A stretch of DNA of 64,000 nt from JASHPR01 sp963749145 (GCA_963749145.1 CAVVLN010000002.1:558001-622000); one strand, 5' to 3'. Counted from the first letter of the stretch, positions 52,744 through 63,750 are shown. Numbers and translations are program-made. Notes: generated by a model from the sequence alone, not told the origin.

Positions 52744-54063
52744 GTGCCTGAGTACGCCCTGACCGTGCTGGTCACCGCGGCCGTCACCTATCTGCTGACC
52801 CCGCTGGTGCGCCGCGGGGCGATCGCCGGGCGGGCGATGCACGAGGCCAGGGACCGGGACGTGCACGTGGTGCCGATCCCCCTGCTCGGCGGGATCGCCA
52901 TCTACGGCGGGCTGGCCGCGGGCCTCATGGTGGCGGGCGAGCTGAACCCGCTGCGCAGCGTGCTGCTGGGCAACCGGACCGCGGCGGGCCTGCTGCTGGC
53001 CGGCGGGCTGATCGTGCTGGTGGGCATCGTCGACGACCGGTGGGGGCTGAGCCCGATCAGCAAGCTGGCCGGGCAGGCCGCGGCGGGCGGCATCCTGGTC
53101 TGGGGCGGCGCCCAGCTGAGCTGGCTCCCGCTGCCGAACGACAGCACGCTGCTGCTCACCTCGAACGAGTCCACCGCGCTGACGATCTTCCTCGTGGTGG
53201 CGACGATCAACGCGGTCAACTTCATCGACGGTCTTGACGGCCTGGCCGCCGGGATCGTCTGCATCGCGGCGATCGCGTTCTTCGCCTACTACTACCGGCT
53301 GACCCAGGCCTACGGCCTGCCCGAGCAGGCCGGGCCGACGCTCGCGTCCGCGCTGCTGGTCGGCGTCTGCCTGGGTTTCCTGCCGCACAACTTCTACCCG
53401 GCCCGGATCTTCATGGGCGACACGGGCTCGATGCTGCTCGGGTTGCTGCTGGCCTACGTGCCGATCTCCAGCATCGCGTCCCTGGACCCGGCCAGCCTGC
53501 GCCCGGCCATCGACCGGTTCCCTGAGGTCCTGCCGCTGCTGCTGCCCGCCACGATCCTGGTCATCCCCTACGCGGACCTGCTGCTCGCCGTGGCCCGCCG
53601 GACCAAGGCCGGCTTGTCGCCGCTGGCGCCCGACCGCAAGCACCTGCACCACCGGCTGCTCGACATCGGCCACTCGCACCGGTCGAGCGTGCTGATCATG
53701 TACCTGTGGGCCGCGCTGTTCTCGGGCGCCATCGTCTGGCTGTCGATCGCCAAGACCCAGCTGTTCGTGTTCGGCGTGACCACGGTGGCGGCCATGCTGG
53801 TCCTGCTGCTGATGTCGATGCCGCGGCTGCGCTGGTGGGAACGGGCCCGCCGGGCGAGGATCGCGGCGGCCCGGGTCGCCGCGGCCCGGGCGGCGAGCGT
53901 GCCGACCGCACCCGGGACGGTCCGGCCCGCCGGCCCGGTTCGTCCCGCCGGCCCGGTCCGTCCCGTCCCCGCCCGGCCCGCGCCGGCGGCGGCACCCGCG
54001 GTGCCCTCCGGGCCTGGCGCGGTCCGGCCCGACCCGCCGGCCCGCCGGGTGCTCCGGCGGTGA
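52744..54063 (+). CDS. wecA: Undecaprenyl-phosphate sugar-1-phosphate transferase, WecA/TagO type
   Basis: 439 residues, about 11 membrane helices. Catalytic motifs are VGIVDDRWGL, NAVNFIDGLDGLAAG, FMGDTGS and the HLHHRLL box, all needed for transfer of GlcNAc-1-phosphate or a similar sugar to the lipid carrier in cell-wall polymer synthesis. The mycobacterial counterpart is Rv1302, also just before the atp operon. A C-terminal tail of about 90 residues is Ala/Pro/Arg-rich with a GPVRPA repeat and should be cytoplasmic and disordered. GTG 52744 has no strong ribosome site. Confidence 0.92.
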   Translation: MPEYALTVLVTAAVTYLLTPLVRRGAIAGRAMHEARDRDVHVVPIPLLGGIAIYGGLAAGLMVAGELNPLRSVLLGNRTAAGLLLAGGLIVLVGIVDDRWGLSPISKLAGQAAAGGILVWGGAQLSWLPLPNDSTLLLTSNESTALTIFLVVATINAVNFIDGLDGLAAGIVCIAAIAFFAYYYRLTQAYGLPEQAGPTLASALLVGVCLGFLPHNFYPARIFMGDTGSMLLGLLLAYVPISSIASLDPASLRPAIDRFPEVLPLLLPATILVIPYADLLLAVARRTKAGLSPLAPDRKHLHHRLLDIGHSHRSSVLIMYLWAALFSGAIVWLSIAKTQLFVFGVTTVAAMLVLLLMSMPRLRWWERARRARIAAARVAAARAASVPTAPGTVRPAGPVRPAGPVRPVPARPAPAAAPAVPSGPGAVRPDPPARRVLRR

Positions 54064-54461
54064 TCGGCGGTCCGCCCCGCCCCGCCGAGCCCCGGCCGCG
54101 GCACCAGGGGGCGCCCGACCCGTTAGCCGTACCGGCGCGCCCGCCCGGGGTTCCGGCCCGCCCGCCCGGGGTTCCGGCCCGCCCGCGCTAACCCGGGGGC
54201 CAGGGCCGGTCATGGCCGGGTCATGGCGGGACCACGAGCTACATTCGTCACGTTAGGTAACCCGGTGGGCCCAACGCCGGAGAGCTTGTGATATCTTTCA
54301 CGAGCACCCACTCGAAGGCGAGTGAGAGGTCCGTGATACGTTTCGCTCACCTGGCGACGCAGCCGCGCCGCCGTTGCGGTGTCGCGGCAAGGTGCCACCT
54401 GGGCATCGATGGGTCCGCATGGGTCAGGAAGTTTCGGTCTAGCTCTCCCGGAGCCCTATAG
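54064..54461. other. Upstream region of the atp operon
   Basis: About 400 bp without a gene. The first part has GC-rich direct repeats (CCGCCCGGGGTTCCGGCC twice, near 54138-54182). The second half is less GC-rich and should hold the atp promoter and the CRP-like site. Confidence 0.6.
54287..54302. promoter_or_regulatory. CRP/GlxR-like binding site
   Basis: TGTGA-TATCTT-TCACG differs by one base from the TGTGA-N6-TCACA consensus of actinobacterial CRP/GlxR regulators. It lies 160 bp before atpI. Control of ATP synthase by such a regulator is plausible; binding is not shown. Confidence 0.45.
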
Positions 54462-54866
54462 ATGGTGGCGAATTATGCCCGCATCGCGCGGCGATCGGCT
54501 GTCGTAGCAGCCGTCGCCGCGGCCGTCATGGCCGCGCTCGGCTTCGCGCTGGGCGGCAGCAAGGGGCTGCTCGGCGCCGCGATCGGCGTGGCAGTGGTGG
54601 CCCTGTTCTTCGGGACCAGCGTGCTCGTCGTGACCCGCGCGGCGCGGATCAGCCCGCAGGCGATGATGGTCGCCGCGCTCGCCACCTACCTCGTCAAGAT
54701 CCTGATCCTGATCATCGTCTTCGGTTCGCTCCAGGACACCACCGCGTTCAATCCCCGGGCCTTCGGCCTGACCGTTCTCGTCTGCGTGCTGGCGTACAGC
54801 GCGGCGCAGGTGATCTGGTCCATGCGGCTGAATATGCTGTATGTCGAGCCGGACGGGGAACGGTGA
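54462..54866 (+). CDS. atpI: AtpI-like ATP synthase accessory membrane protein
   Basis: 134 residues with four membrane helices (SAVVAAVAAAVMAALGFALG, LLGAAIGVAVVALFFGTSVL and two more). It is the position and size equivalent of Rv1303, upstream of atpB. AtpI proteins help assembly of the c-ring and may take part in magnesium supply. ATG 54462 follows GGAG. It heads the atp operon. Confidence 0.8.
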   Translation: MVANYARIARRSAVVAAVAAAVMAALGFALGGSKGLLGAAIGVAVVALFFGTSVLVVTRAARISPQAMMVAALATYLVKILILIIVFGSLQDTTAFNPRAFGLTVLVCVLAYSAAQVIWSMRLNMLYVEPDGER

Positions 54867-54948
54867 CTCGTGACCCCCACTCGAGACCTGGACGGCGTAC
54901 CGCGGCCCACGGGCCCGGCTGCCCCGGCCCGGCCGAGGACGGACCGTC

Positions 54949-55224
54949 ATGACCCTCCCCGACCCGGACCGGAAGGCGGCCGTCCGCAAGACCCTTCCCG
55001 GCCCGGGCCGGAGGGCAGCCGACCGCAAGCCCGACCCGCCGGCCCCGCGGGAGGGCACCGGCTGGGCGGTCGTGAGCTACCTGATCGGCGGCATGGTGCT
55101 CTACGGCGGCATCGGCTGGCTGATCGCGCGGTGGACGCATATCGCCGTGCTGTTCCCCATCGGACTGCTGCTCGGCATGGGGCTGGCGCTCGCGCTGGTT
55201 GTTTTCCGCTTCACGCGGACCTGA
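54949..55224 (+). CDS. AtpZ-like two-helix protein
   Basis: 91 residues. After a basic, proline-rich stretch of 37 residues come two membrane helices (WAVVSYLIGGMVLYGGIGWL and AVLFPIGLLLGMGLALALVV) with the family-typical GGMVLYGGIGWLIARW. AtpZ pairs with AtpI in other bacteria in a magnesium- or calcium-related role in F-ATPase assembly. GAGG precedes the ATG by about ten bases. The order AtpI then AtpZ is the reverse of that in several other operons. Confidence 0.75.
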   Translation: MTLPDPDRKAAVRKTLPGPGRRAADRKPDPPAPREGTGWAVVSYLIGGMVLYGGIGWLIARWTHIAVLFPIGLLLGMGLALALVVFRFTRT

Positions 55225-55335
55225 CACCTCGCCGGTCTTCGACGCCTCGCCTGCCCAGGCCATTGCGGACGGCCGGCCCGTCCGGAACGCCCTGCCCGCC
55301 ACCGATGGCTAGCGCGGTGGCTGAAGGAGCACACC

Positions 55336-56151
55336 ATGAGTGACCTGCGCGTCGTAACGACGGCCAGCGGCTGCCACTTCCAGTCCAAGCCCTCCTGTGG
55401 CTTCCCCGCCCCGACGATCAACGAATTCTTCTTCAAGCCCGCCTTCCACATCGGCCCGGTCGGGTTCACCAAGCCGATCCTGATCATGCTGCTCTCCGCG
55501 GCCGTCGTCCTGCTGGTCTTCTGGCTGGCGTTCCGCAGGCCGAAGCTGGTGCCGCGCGGCATCCAGAACGTCGGCGAACTCGGCATCCTGGCCGTGCGGG
55601 ACCAGATCCTGCGGCCGCAGATGGGCAGCAAGGGCGACCGGTACCTGCCGTTCCTGGTGTCGATTTTCTTCTTCATCTGGCTGATGAACCTGTGGGAGCT
55701 CATCCCGGTGGCCCAGTTCCCCGCCACGTCGAAGTTCGCGTTCCCCCTGGGCCTGACGCTGGTGGTCTGGGTGACCTACATCTTTATCGGCATGCGGCAC
55801 CAGGGCCCGGTCGGCTACTTCAAGAACATGGCGGTCCCGACCGGCGCCCCGTGGTGGATCCTGCCGCTGCTCAGCCCCATCGAGCTGCTGTCCAACATCA
55901 TCGTCCGCCCGTTCACGCTGTCGATCCGGCTGTTCGCGAACATGCTGTCCGGGCACCTGCTGCTGCTGGTGTTCTCCGTCGCGACCTGGTACCTGTTCAG
56001 CGCGACGATCGGCCTGCTGTTCGCGGCGGTGTCGTTCATCGTGTTCCTGCTGGTGTTCGTGCTCGAGGTGCTGATCACGCTGCTGCAGGCCTTCATCTTC
56101 ACCACGCTGACCGCGTTCTACATATCGGATGCGCTGGAGCCAGCGCACTGA
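55336..56151 (+). CDS. atpB: F0F1 ATP synthase subunit a
   Basis: 271 residues with five to six membrane helices. The essential arginine of the proton channel is Arg 198 in PFTLSIRLFANMLSGH, and the last helices carry LLQAFIFTTLTAFYISDAL. Subunit a forms the proton half-channels against the c-ring. Upstream AAGGAG at 55324-55330 suits the ATG. The order atpB-E-F-H-A-G-D-C is standard. Confidence 0.96.
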   Translation: MSDLRVVTTASGCHFQSKPSCGFPAPTINEFFFKPAFHIGPVGFTKPILIMLLSAAVVLLVFWLAFRRPKLVPRGIQNVGELGILAVRDQILRPQMGSKGDRYLPFLVSIFFFIWLMNLWELIPVAQFPATSKFAFPLGLTLVVWVTYIFIGMRHQGPVGYFKNMAVPTGAPWWILPLLSPIELLSNIIVRPFTLSIRLFANMLSGHLLLLVFSVATWYLFSATIGLLFAAVSFIVFLLVFVLEVLITLLQAFIFTTLTAFYISDALEPAH

Positions 56152-56213
56152 CCAACCCCACGAGCTAGACCCGGCGCACAGTGGCCCCGGGCCGGAGAAA
56201 AGGAAACCGACAC

Positions 56214-56486
56214 ATGCATCCTCTGCTGGTGCATCACCTGCTCTACGTCGCTACGAGCACGCCTACCTCGACGATCACGATCAAGGGCCTGGGCAAGCTC
56301 GTTTACGGCCTCGCGGCCATCGGCCCCGGCATCGGCATCGGCCTGGTATTCGGGCACGCGATCGAGGCCATGGCCCGCCAGCCCGAGGCGTCCGGCCGGA
56401 TCACCACGTACATGTGGATCGGCTTCGCGCTCACCGAGGCGCTGGCGCTGATCGGCATCGCCGTTCCGTTCTTCATCACCAGTTAA
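56214..56486 (+). CDS. atpE: F0F1 ATP synthase subunit c
   Basis: 90 residues, two-helix hairpin. The proton-carrying carboxylate is Glu 75 in GFALTEALALIG, and the polar loop is MARQPEASGR. The first helix has glycine-rich GLAAIGPGIGIGLVFG packing. It forms the rotor ring and is the target of bedaquiline-type drugs in mycobacteria. ATG 56214 follows AAAAGGAAA and is preferred over an in-frame GTG 11 codons upstream. Confidence 0.96.
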   Translation: MHPLLVHHLLYVATSTPTSTITIKGLGKLVYGLAAIGPGIGIGLVFGHAIEAMARQPEASGRITTYMWIGFALTEALALIGIAVPFFITS

Positions 56487-56510
56487 CCGAAGTCCGAAGG
56501 GCGAACCGCC

Positions 56511-57062
56511 ATGTTGTACCTGGCCCAAAGCGGAACCAACTCCAACCCGCTGGTCCCCGACGCCACCGAGCTGATCACGGGCCTGATCGCGTTCTTCATC
56601 GTGTTCGGCTTGCTCGCCAAGCTCCTGCTGCCCCGGGCCCAGACGATGCTCGAGCAGCGGACCGACGCGATCGAGGGCGGCCTCAAGCGGGCCGAGGAGG
56701 CCCAGGCCGACGCGAACCGGCTGCTCGAGCAGTACCGGGCCCAGATGAACGAGGCCAGGCGCGAGGGCGCGCGGCTGCGCGAGGAGGCCAGGGAGGAAGG
56801 CTCCCGGATAAAGGCGGAACTCCGCGAGGAGGGCGAGGCCGAGAAGCAGCGCCTGGTCGAGTCCGCCCGGGCCCAGATCGAGGCCGACCGCCAGCAGGCG
56901 CTCACCACGCTGCGGGCCGAGGTCGGGACGCTGTCGGTGCAGCTGGCCAGCCGGATCGTCGGCGAGTCGCTGGAGGATGAGGCCAGGCAGCGCCGGACCG
57001 TGGACCGGTTCCTCGCCCAGCTCGAGGAGCGGGCGGGCCGCACCGCCGAGGCCTCCCGGTGA
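56511..57062 (+). CDS. atpF: F0F1 ATP synthase subunit b
   Basis: 183 residues: one N-terminal membrane helix (ELITGLIAFFIVFGLLAKLL) then a long charged helix rich in Arg, Glu and Ala that dimerises as the stator stalk. Length is normal for an actinobacterial b subunit that is not fused to delta. It overlaps atpH by GTGA. Confidence 0.95.
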   Translation: MLYLAQSGTNSNPLVPDATELITGLIAFFIVFGLLAKLLLPRAQTMLEQRTDAIEGGLKRAEEAQADANRLLEQYRAQMNEARREGARLREEAREEGSRIKAELREEGEAEKQRLVESARAQIEADRQQALTTLRAEVGTLSVQLASRIVGESLEDEARQRRTVDRFLAQLEERAGRTAEASR

Positions 57063-57871
57063 GAGGCAGCAGCCGGGCCTCGCTGGCGCAGGCCAAGGAC
57101 CGGCTGGGCGAGGTCCTGGCCGGCGGCGCCGACCCCGGCCAGCTGGGCGAGGAGATGTTCGCCGTGACCGGCCTGCTCGACGCCGAGGCCGCGGTGCGCC
57201 GGACGCTGGCCGACCCGACCCGGCAGGCCCGGGCCAAGGCCGGCCTGGCTCAGGACCTCTTCGGCGGGCGGATCAGCGCCGGCGGGATGGACCTGGTGTC
57301 GGCCCTGGTCGGGGAGCCCTGGTCCGAGCCGGCGGACCTGGCCGATGCGGCCGAGCAGCTCGCGGCGCTGTCGGTCGTGGAGACCGCCGAGCGCGCGGGC
57401 AGCCTGGATGAGCTCGAGGATGAGCTGTTCCGGTTCGGCCGGGTGGTGAACGCCGAGCCGGAGCTGCGGATCGCGCTGTCGCAGCCGTTCTTGCCGGCCG
57501 AGCGCAAGCGCGAGCTGCTCCAGGCGCTCCTCGGGGGCAAGGTGACCGCGCCGACGATGCGACTGGTCACGCAGGCGGCGGTGCAGCCCCGCGGACGTAC
57601 GCTGGATGCGAGCCTGGAAGAGTTCGCGCGCCTGGCCGCCGAGCGCCGGGAGCGCCTGGTGGCCGAGGTGCACGTCGCGATCGCGCTCAACGCCGAGCAG
57701 CGCCGCAGGCTCGCGGCGGCCCTGGCCGCCATGTATGGCCACGACGTACAGCTGAATATCGTGCTCGACCCCCAGGTGATCGGCGGCATATCCGTCCAGA
57801 TCTCGGGCGAGATCATCGACGGCAGCTCGGCGAGCCGTCTCGCCGAGCTGCGGCGCAGGCTGGCCGCCTGA
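57059..57871 (+). CDS. atpH: F0F1 ATP synthase subunit delta
   Basis: 270 residues, in the longer range for delta subunits as usual in actinobacteria without a b-delta fusion. The C-terminal half has ALNAEQRRRLAAALAAMYGH and the closing DPQVIGGISVQISGEIIDGS, the segment that contacts b. It joins the stator to the top of the alpha3beta3 head. GTG 57059 overlaps the atpF stop. Confidence 0.95.
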   Translation: MRGSSRASLAQAKDRLGEVLAGGADPGQLGEEMFAVTGLLDAEAAVRRTLADPTRQARAKAGLAQDLFGGRISAGGMDLVSALVGEPWSEPADLADAAEQLAALSVVETAERAGSLDELEDELFRFGRVVNAEPELRIALSQPFLPAERKRELLQALLGGKVTAPTMRLVTQAAVQPRGRTLDASLEEFARLAAERRERLVAEVHVAIALNAEQRRRLAAALAAMYGHDVQLNIVLDPQVIGGISVQISGEIIDGSSASRLAELRRRLAA

Positions 57872-57920
57872 ACACGACCGGGACCAGCCAGGACTGGCGG
57901 AAGAGAGAGACGCGAGGACA

Positions 57921-59582
<1,662 letters not shown>

Positions 59583-59592
59583 GCGGCAGGCG

Positions 59593-60501
59593 GTGGGAGC
59601 ACAGCTTCGCCAGGTCAGGCGGCGCATCCGGGCGGTCCAGTCCACCGCCAAGATCACCCGTGCCCAGGAGCTGATCGCGTCCTCGCGGATCATCAAGGCG
59701 CAGCAGCGGGTGAACGCGGCCCAGCCCTACGCGCGCGAGATCACCTGGGCGGTCGAGGCGGTGGTCAGCCGGTCGCCGCAGATCCGCCACCCGCTGATCA
59801 CCGAGCCGGACGAGCCCACCCGCGCGGCCGTGCTGATCCTGACCAGCGACCGCGGGTTCTGCGGCGCGTACAACTCCAGCGTCCTGCGCGAGGCGCAGGG
59901 GCTGCGGGCCCTGCTCGGCCAGCGCGGTGTCGAGGCGGTGCCGTTCGTGGCGGGCCGCAAGGGCATCGGCTGGCACCGGTTCCGCCAGATCGAGATGGCC
60001 GGGGAGTGGAGCGGCTTCTCGGACACCCCGGCGCACGGGAACGCCGCATTGATCACGGCCGGGCTGCTCCAGGCCTACGACCAGCCGGCCAGCGAGGGCG
60101 GCGTCGACGAGATCTACCTGGTGCACACCGAGTTCGTGTCCATGCTCACCCAGCGGCCCGTCACCCGGCGGATCCTGCCCCTGGAGATCGAGGAGACGGC
60201 CGAGCCGCCCGAGCGCGGGTCGGTGCCGCTGTATGAGTTCGAGCCCTCCCCGGAAGACGTGCTGAACGCGCTGCTGCCCTGGTACGTGGAGAGCCGGATC
60301 TTCCACGCGCTGCTCGACTCGGCCGCGGCCGAGATCGCCGCCCGGCGCCGGGCGATGAAGTCCGCCACCGACAATGCCAACGACCTGCTCGATCAGCTTA
60401 CGCTGGAAGCCAACAAGGCACGGCAGGCTGAGATCACCCAGGAAATCAGCGAGATCGTCGGGGGCGCTAACGCGCTGGCAGAGACGACCACAGGGAGTTA
60501 G
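59593..60501 (+). CDS. atpG: F0F1 ATP synthase subunit gamma
   Basis: 302 residues. The N-terminal helix QLRQVRRRIRAVQSTAKITR and the C-terminal helix (MKSATDNANDLLDQLTLEAN and on to EISEIVGGANAL) form the rotating coiled coil, and LTSDRGFCGAYN is the Rossmann-like signature. GTG 59593 lies ten bases after the atpA stop. The stop is TAG followed directly by TGA. Confidence 0.95.
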   Translation: MGAQLRQVRRRIRAVQSTAKITRAQELIASSRIIKAQQRVNAAQPYAREITWAVEAVVSRSPQIRHPLITEPDEPTRAAVLILTSDRGFCGAYNSSVLREAQGLRALLGQRGVEAVPFVAGRKGIGWHRFRQIEMAGEWSGFSDTPAHGNAALITAGLLQAYDQPASEGGVDEIYLVHTEFVSMLTQRPVTRRILPLEIEETAEPPERGSVPLYEFEPSPEDVLNALLPWYVESRIFHALLDSAAAEIAARRRAMKSATDNANDLLDQLTLEANKARQAEITQEISEIVGGANALAETTTGS

Positions 60502-60506
60502 TGAGC

Positions 60507-61967
60507 ATGACCGCTACCGTAGAGAACACCGCAGGTGAGGGCGGGGCGCCCGCGCCCGAGGGCACCGGACGGGTCGTGCGGGTGATCGGTCCCGTCGTCG
60601 ACGTGGAGTTCCCGGCCGAGCAGATCCCCGGCATCTACAACGCCCTGCACGTGGACGTGGCGCTGGGCGGCGAACAGAGGACGCTGACCCTGGAGGTCGC
60701 CCAGGACATCGGCGACAACGTGGTCCGGGCCATCTCCATGCAGCCGACCGACGGCCTGGTGCGCGACGCCCCGGTCACCGACACGGGCGGGCCGATCTCG
60801 GTGCCGGTGGGCGACGTCACCAAGGGCCACGTGTTCAACGTCCTGGGCGAGACCCTGGACGTGCCGACGTCCTCGCTCAAGGTCACCGAGCGGTGGGGAA
60901 TCCACCGGGCCCCGCCCCCGTTCGACCAGCTGGAGCCGAGGACCGAGATCCTGGAAACCGGGATCAAGGTGCTCGACCTGCTCACCCCGTACGTCCGCGG
61001 CGGCAAGATCGGCCTGTTCGGCGGGGCCGGCGTGGGCAAGACCGTGCTGATCCAGGAAATGATCACCCGGGTGGCCAAGAACTTCGGCGGGGTCTCGGTC
61101 TTCGCCGGGGTCGGCGAGCGGACCCGCGAGGGCAACGACCTGTTCATCGAGATGACCGACTCCGGGGTGATCAAGGACACCGCGCTGGTCTTCGGCCAGA
61201 TGGACGAGCCGCCGGGTACCCGGCTGCGGGTCGGGCTGTCCGCGCTGACCATGGCCGAGTACTTCCGGGACGTGCAGGGCCAGGACGTGCTGCTGTTCAT
61301 CGACAACATCTTCCGGTTCACCCAGGCCGGCTCGGAGGTGTCCACGCTGCTCGGCCGGATGCCGTCGGCCGTGGGCTACCAGCCGACGCTGGCCGACGAG
61401 ATGGGCGAGCTGCAGGAGCGGATCACCTCGACCCGGGGCCACTCGATCACCTCGATGCAGGCCATCTACGTGCCCGCCGACGACATCACCGACCCGGCGC
61501 CGCACACCACGTTCGCGCATCTGGACGCGACCACGGTGCTATCCCGTGAGATCACCCAGAAGGGGATCTTCCCCGCGGTGGACCCGCTGGACTCCACCTC
61601 GCGGATCCTGAGCGCGGCCTACGTGGGCGAGGAGCACTACAGCGTCGCCCGCGAGGTGCAGCGGATCCTGCAGCGGTACAAGGAGCTGCAGGACATCATC
61701 GCGATCCTCGGCATCGACGAGCTGTCCGAGGAAGACCGGGTCACCGTGCAGCGCGCGCGGCGGATCGAGCGGTTCCTGTCCCACCCGATGTTCGTGGCCG
61801 AGCAGTTCACCGGCCAGCCCGGCGTGTTCGTGCCGCTGAAGGACACCATCGCATCGTTCAAGGCGCTGGCCGAGGGCAAGTACGACCACGTGCCCGAGCA
61901 GGCCTTCTTCATGGTCGGCGGGATCGAGGACGTCGAGAAGAAGGCCAAGGACCTGGAGAAGTCATGA
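60507..61967 (+). CDS. atpD: F0F1 ATP synthase subunit beta
   Basis: 486 residues. The P-loop is GGAGVGKT with Lys 178, the catalytic glutamate lies in AGVGERTREGNDL, Walker B is LLFIDNIFRF and the DELSEED-like lever reads DELSEEDRV. It carries the catalytic sites. ATG 60507 has better spacing from AGGGAG than GTG 60501. Intact, unlike its alpha partner. It overlaps atpC as ATGA. Confidence 0.97.
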   Translation: MTATVENTAGEGGAPAPEGTGRVVRVIGPVVDVEFPAEQIPGIYNALHVDVALGGEQRTLTLEVAQDIGDNVVRAISMQPTDGLVRDAPVTDTGGPISVPVGDVTKGHVFNVLGETLDVPTSSLKVTERWGIHRAPPPFDQLEPRTEILETGIKVLDLLTPYVRGGKIGLFGGAGVGKTVLIQEMITRVAKNFGGVSVFAGVGERTREGNDLFIEMTDSGVIKDTALVFGQMDEPPGTRLRVGLSALTMAEYFRDVQGQDVLLFIDNIFRFTQAGSEVSTLLGRMPSAVGYQPTLADEMGELQERITSTRGHSITSMQAIYVPADDITDPAPHTTFAHLDATTVLSREITQKGIFPAVDPLDSTSRILSAAYVGEEHYSVAREVQRILQRYKELQDIIAILGIDELSEEDRVTVQRARRIERFLSHPMFVAEQFTGQPGVFVPLKDTIASFKALAEGKYDHVPEQAFFMVGGIEDVEKKAKDLEKS

Positions 61968-62386
61968 CACTCCAGGTCGAACTGGTCGTCCCCGAGGGCG
62001 AGCTGTGGGCCGGACCGGCCGAGCTGGTCATCGCCAAGACGCTGGACGGCGACATCGGCGTGCTGACCGGTCACACGCCCGTGCTCGGCGTCCTGGCCGA
62101 GGGCAGCGTGGTGCGGATCAGGCCCGAGGGCGCCGCGGCCGGTGACGACGGCGAGGTGATCGCGGCGGTGAACGGCGGCTTCTTCTCGGTGGCCGCCGAC
62201 CGGGTATCGATCCTGGCCCGGCAGGCTCAGCTGGGCGAGGACGTCGACACCACGGCCACCAAGGCCGCGCTCGACGACGCGCTGCAGGCCGTGGAGGCCC
62301 TGACCGGCGGGGCCGAGGAGCCGGAAGACGTCCGGTACTACCGGGCGCTGCTGCGAGCGGCCGGCGACCCGGCCGGCCGGGCCTGA
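61964..62386 (+). CDS. atpC: F0F1 ATP synthase subunit epsilon
   Basis: 140 residues: beta-sandwich (LQVELVVPEGELWAGPAELV, GDIGVLTGHTPVLGVL) and a C-terminal helical part with VRYYRALLRAAGDPAG. It links gamma to the c-ring and limits ATP hydrolysis. The ATGA overlap with atpD keeps beta and epsilon synthesis coupled. Confidence 0.95.
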   Translation: MTLQVELVVPEGELWAGPAELVIAKTLDGDIGVLTGHTPVLGVLAEGSVVRIRPEGAAAGDDGEVIAAVNGGFFSVAADRVSILARQAQLGEDVDTTATKAALDDALQAVEALTGGAEEPEDVRYYRALLRAAGDPAGRA

Positions 62387-62413
62387 CGAAGGCCAGCGCG
62401 GAGAGGGCCGGGG

Positions 62414-62863
62414 TTGGCCGGGGGGAGGCTCGCGCTCGACGCGGGCTGGCTCCTCGTGGTCGTCCTGGTCATCGCGCTCGGCTGCGCCACGGGCATCGCG
62501 GGCCGCCGGACCCTGATCGAGCGCAGCGGCGGCACCGTCGAGTGCGGCCTGCGGCGGGCGGGGGACCGGCGCTGGCGGCTCGGCCTGGCCGCCTACCAGC
62601 CCGCCGAGCTGCGCTGGTATCCGGTGTTCGGGCTCCGGCTGCGCCCCGGCGCGGTCTTCGCCCGCCGCGCGCTGAGCGTGGTGTCCCGCCGCCCCGCCGA
62701 CCCGGTGGAGACGAGCAGCGTCGGCGCGGGCATGGTGGTGGTGGAGTGCGACACCGGCCCGGCCGCGGAGCGCATCGAGCTCGCGCTCAGCGAGGGCGCG
62801 CTGACCGGGTTCCTGGCCTGGCTGGAGGCGGCGCCGCCCGGCCCGGGCTCCGACCTCCGCTGA
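62414..62863 (+). CDS. DUF2550 membrane-associated protein
   Basis: 149 residues: one N-terminal membrane helix (WLLVVVLVIALGCATGIAG) and a beta-rich domain with GTVECGLRR and AAYQPAELRWYPVFGLRLRP. This family follows atpC in most actinobacteria (Rv1312 in M. tuberculosis), but its function is not known. TTG 62414 is the likely start, 28 bp after atpC. Confidence 0.88.
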   Translation: MAGGRLALDAGWLLVVVLVIALGCATGIAGRRTLIERSGGTVECGLRRAGDRRWRLGLAAYQPAELRWYPVFGLRLRPGAVFARRALSVVSRRPADPVETSSVGAGMVVVECDTGPAAERIELALSEGALTGFLAWLEAAPPGPGSDLR

Positions 62864-62876
62864 GCCGCCAGACGGT

Positions 62877-62953
62877 CAGCGTCTCCGCCCGCTCAGCGTT
62901 CCGCCCGCTCAGCGTTCCGCCCGCTCAGCGTTCCGCCTGCTCAGCGTTCCCCG
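62877..62953. repeat. 16-bp tandem repeat at a gene end
   Basis: About 4.5 copies of CAGCGTTCCGCCCGCT fill the gap between the converging DUF2550 and adenosyltransferase genes and run over the latter's stop codon. The first copy has one extra base. Confidence 0.9.
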
Positions 62954-63537
62954 CCCGGCTTCCACAGCACGTCGCCGTCGGGCTGGTTGGCCCGCCGGGC
63001 GAGGATGAACAGCAGGTCGGACAGCCGGTTCAGGTACCGGGCGGGCAGCGGGCTGACGGTCGCCCCGTGCGCCGCCATGGCCGCCCACGCGCTGCGCTCC
63101 GCCCGCCGGACCACGGCCCGGGCCGTGTGCAGCAGCACGGAGCCAGGGCTGCCGCCGGGCAGCACGAAGCTCCGCAGCACCGGCAGGTCCGCGTTGAACC
63201 GGTCGCACTCGTGCTCGAGCCGGGTGACGTAGTCCTCGTCGATCCGCAGCGGCTGGTGGGGCGGGTCCTGCGCCACCGGACGGCACAGGTCGGCGCCCAC
63301 GTCGAAGAGCTCGTTCTGCAGCCGGATCAGCAGGCTGGTGACGTCGGCCGGCAGTCCGCCCAGGACGACGGCGGTGCCGAGCGCGCAGTTCGCCTCGTCG
63401 ACGTCGGCGTAGGCCGCGAGGCGGGGGTCGGTCTTGGCCGCGCGGCTGCCGTCGCCGAGGGCCGTGGTGCCGTCGTCCCCGGTCCTGGTGTAGATGCGGG
63501 AGAGCACGACCGGGGTTTCCCGGTGGTCACGTGACAT
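62941..63537 (-). CDS. ATP:cob(I)alamin adenosyltransferase (PduO/MMAB type)
   Basis: 198 residues. The ATP-binding N-terminus IYTRTGDDGTTALGDG, the helix RLQNELFDVGADLC, the FVLPGG segment and the C-terminal RYLNRLSDLLFILARRAN are diagnostic. It transfers the adenosyl group of ATP to cob(I)alamin to make coenzyme B12. Its place after the atp operon is conserved in actinobacteria. ATG 63537 is preferred over GTG 63546. The stop lies within the 16-bp repeat. Confidence 0.93.
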   Translation of the reverse strand: MSRDHRETPVVLSRIYTRTGDDGTTALGDGSRAAKTDPRLAAYADVDEANCALGTAVVLGGLPADVTSLLIRLQNELFDVGADLCRPVAQDPPHQPLRIDEDYVTRLEHECDRFNADLPVLRSFVLPGGSPGSVLLHTARAVVRRAERSAWAAMAAHGATVSPLPARYLNRLSDLLFILARRANQPDGDVLWKPGGER

Positions 63538-63750
63538 GGAGTCCACCGTATCGGCCGGGCCGGCCCGGGCCGGACCGGCGCACGGGCTCGGTCACATGCC
63601 CGAATCTCGGCTAACTTAGCGCCGAAACGACTGCACTGTAGGCGGTTCAGCAATCCGGCCAGGAACATCGCGATTCCGGTTTTAGGGCGCTGACCTTGGG
63701 GTATTCACATAGACACCACGATGTGGCATCGTAGGTGTACGAAGGGTGAT

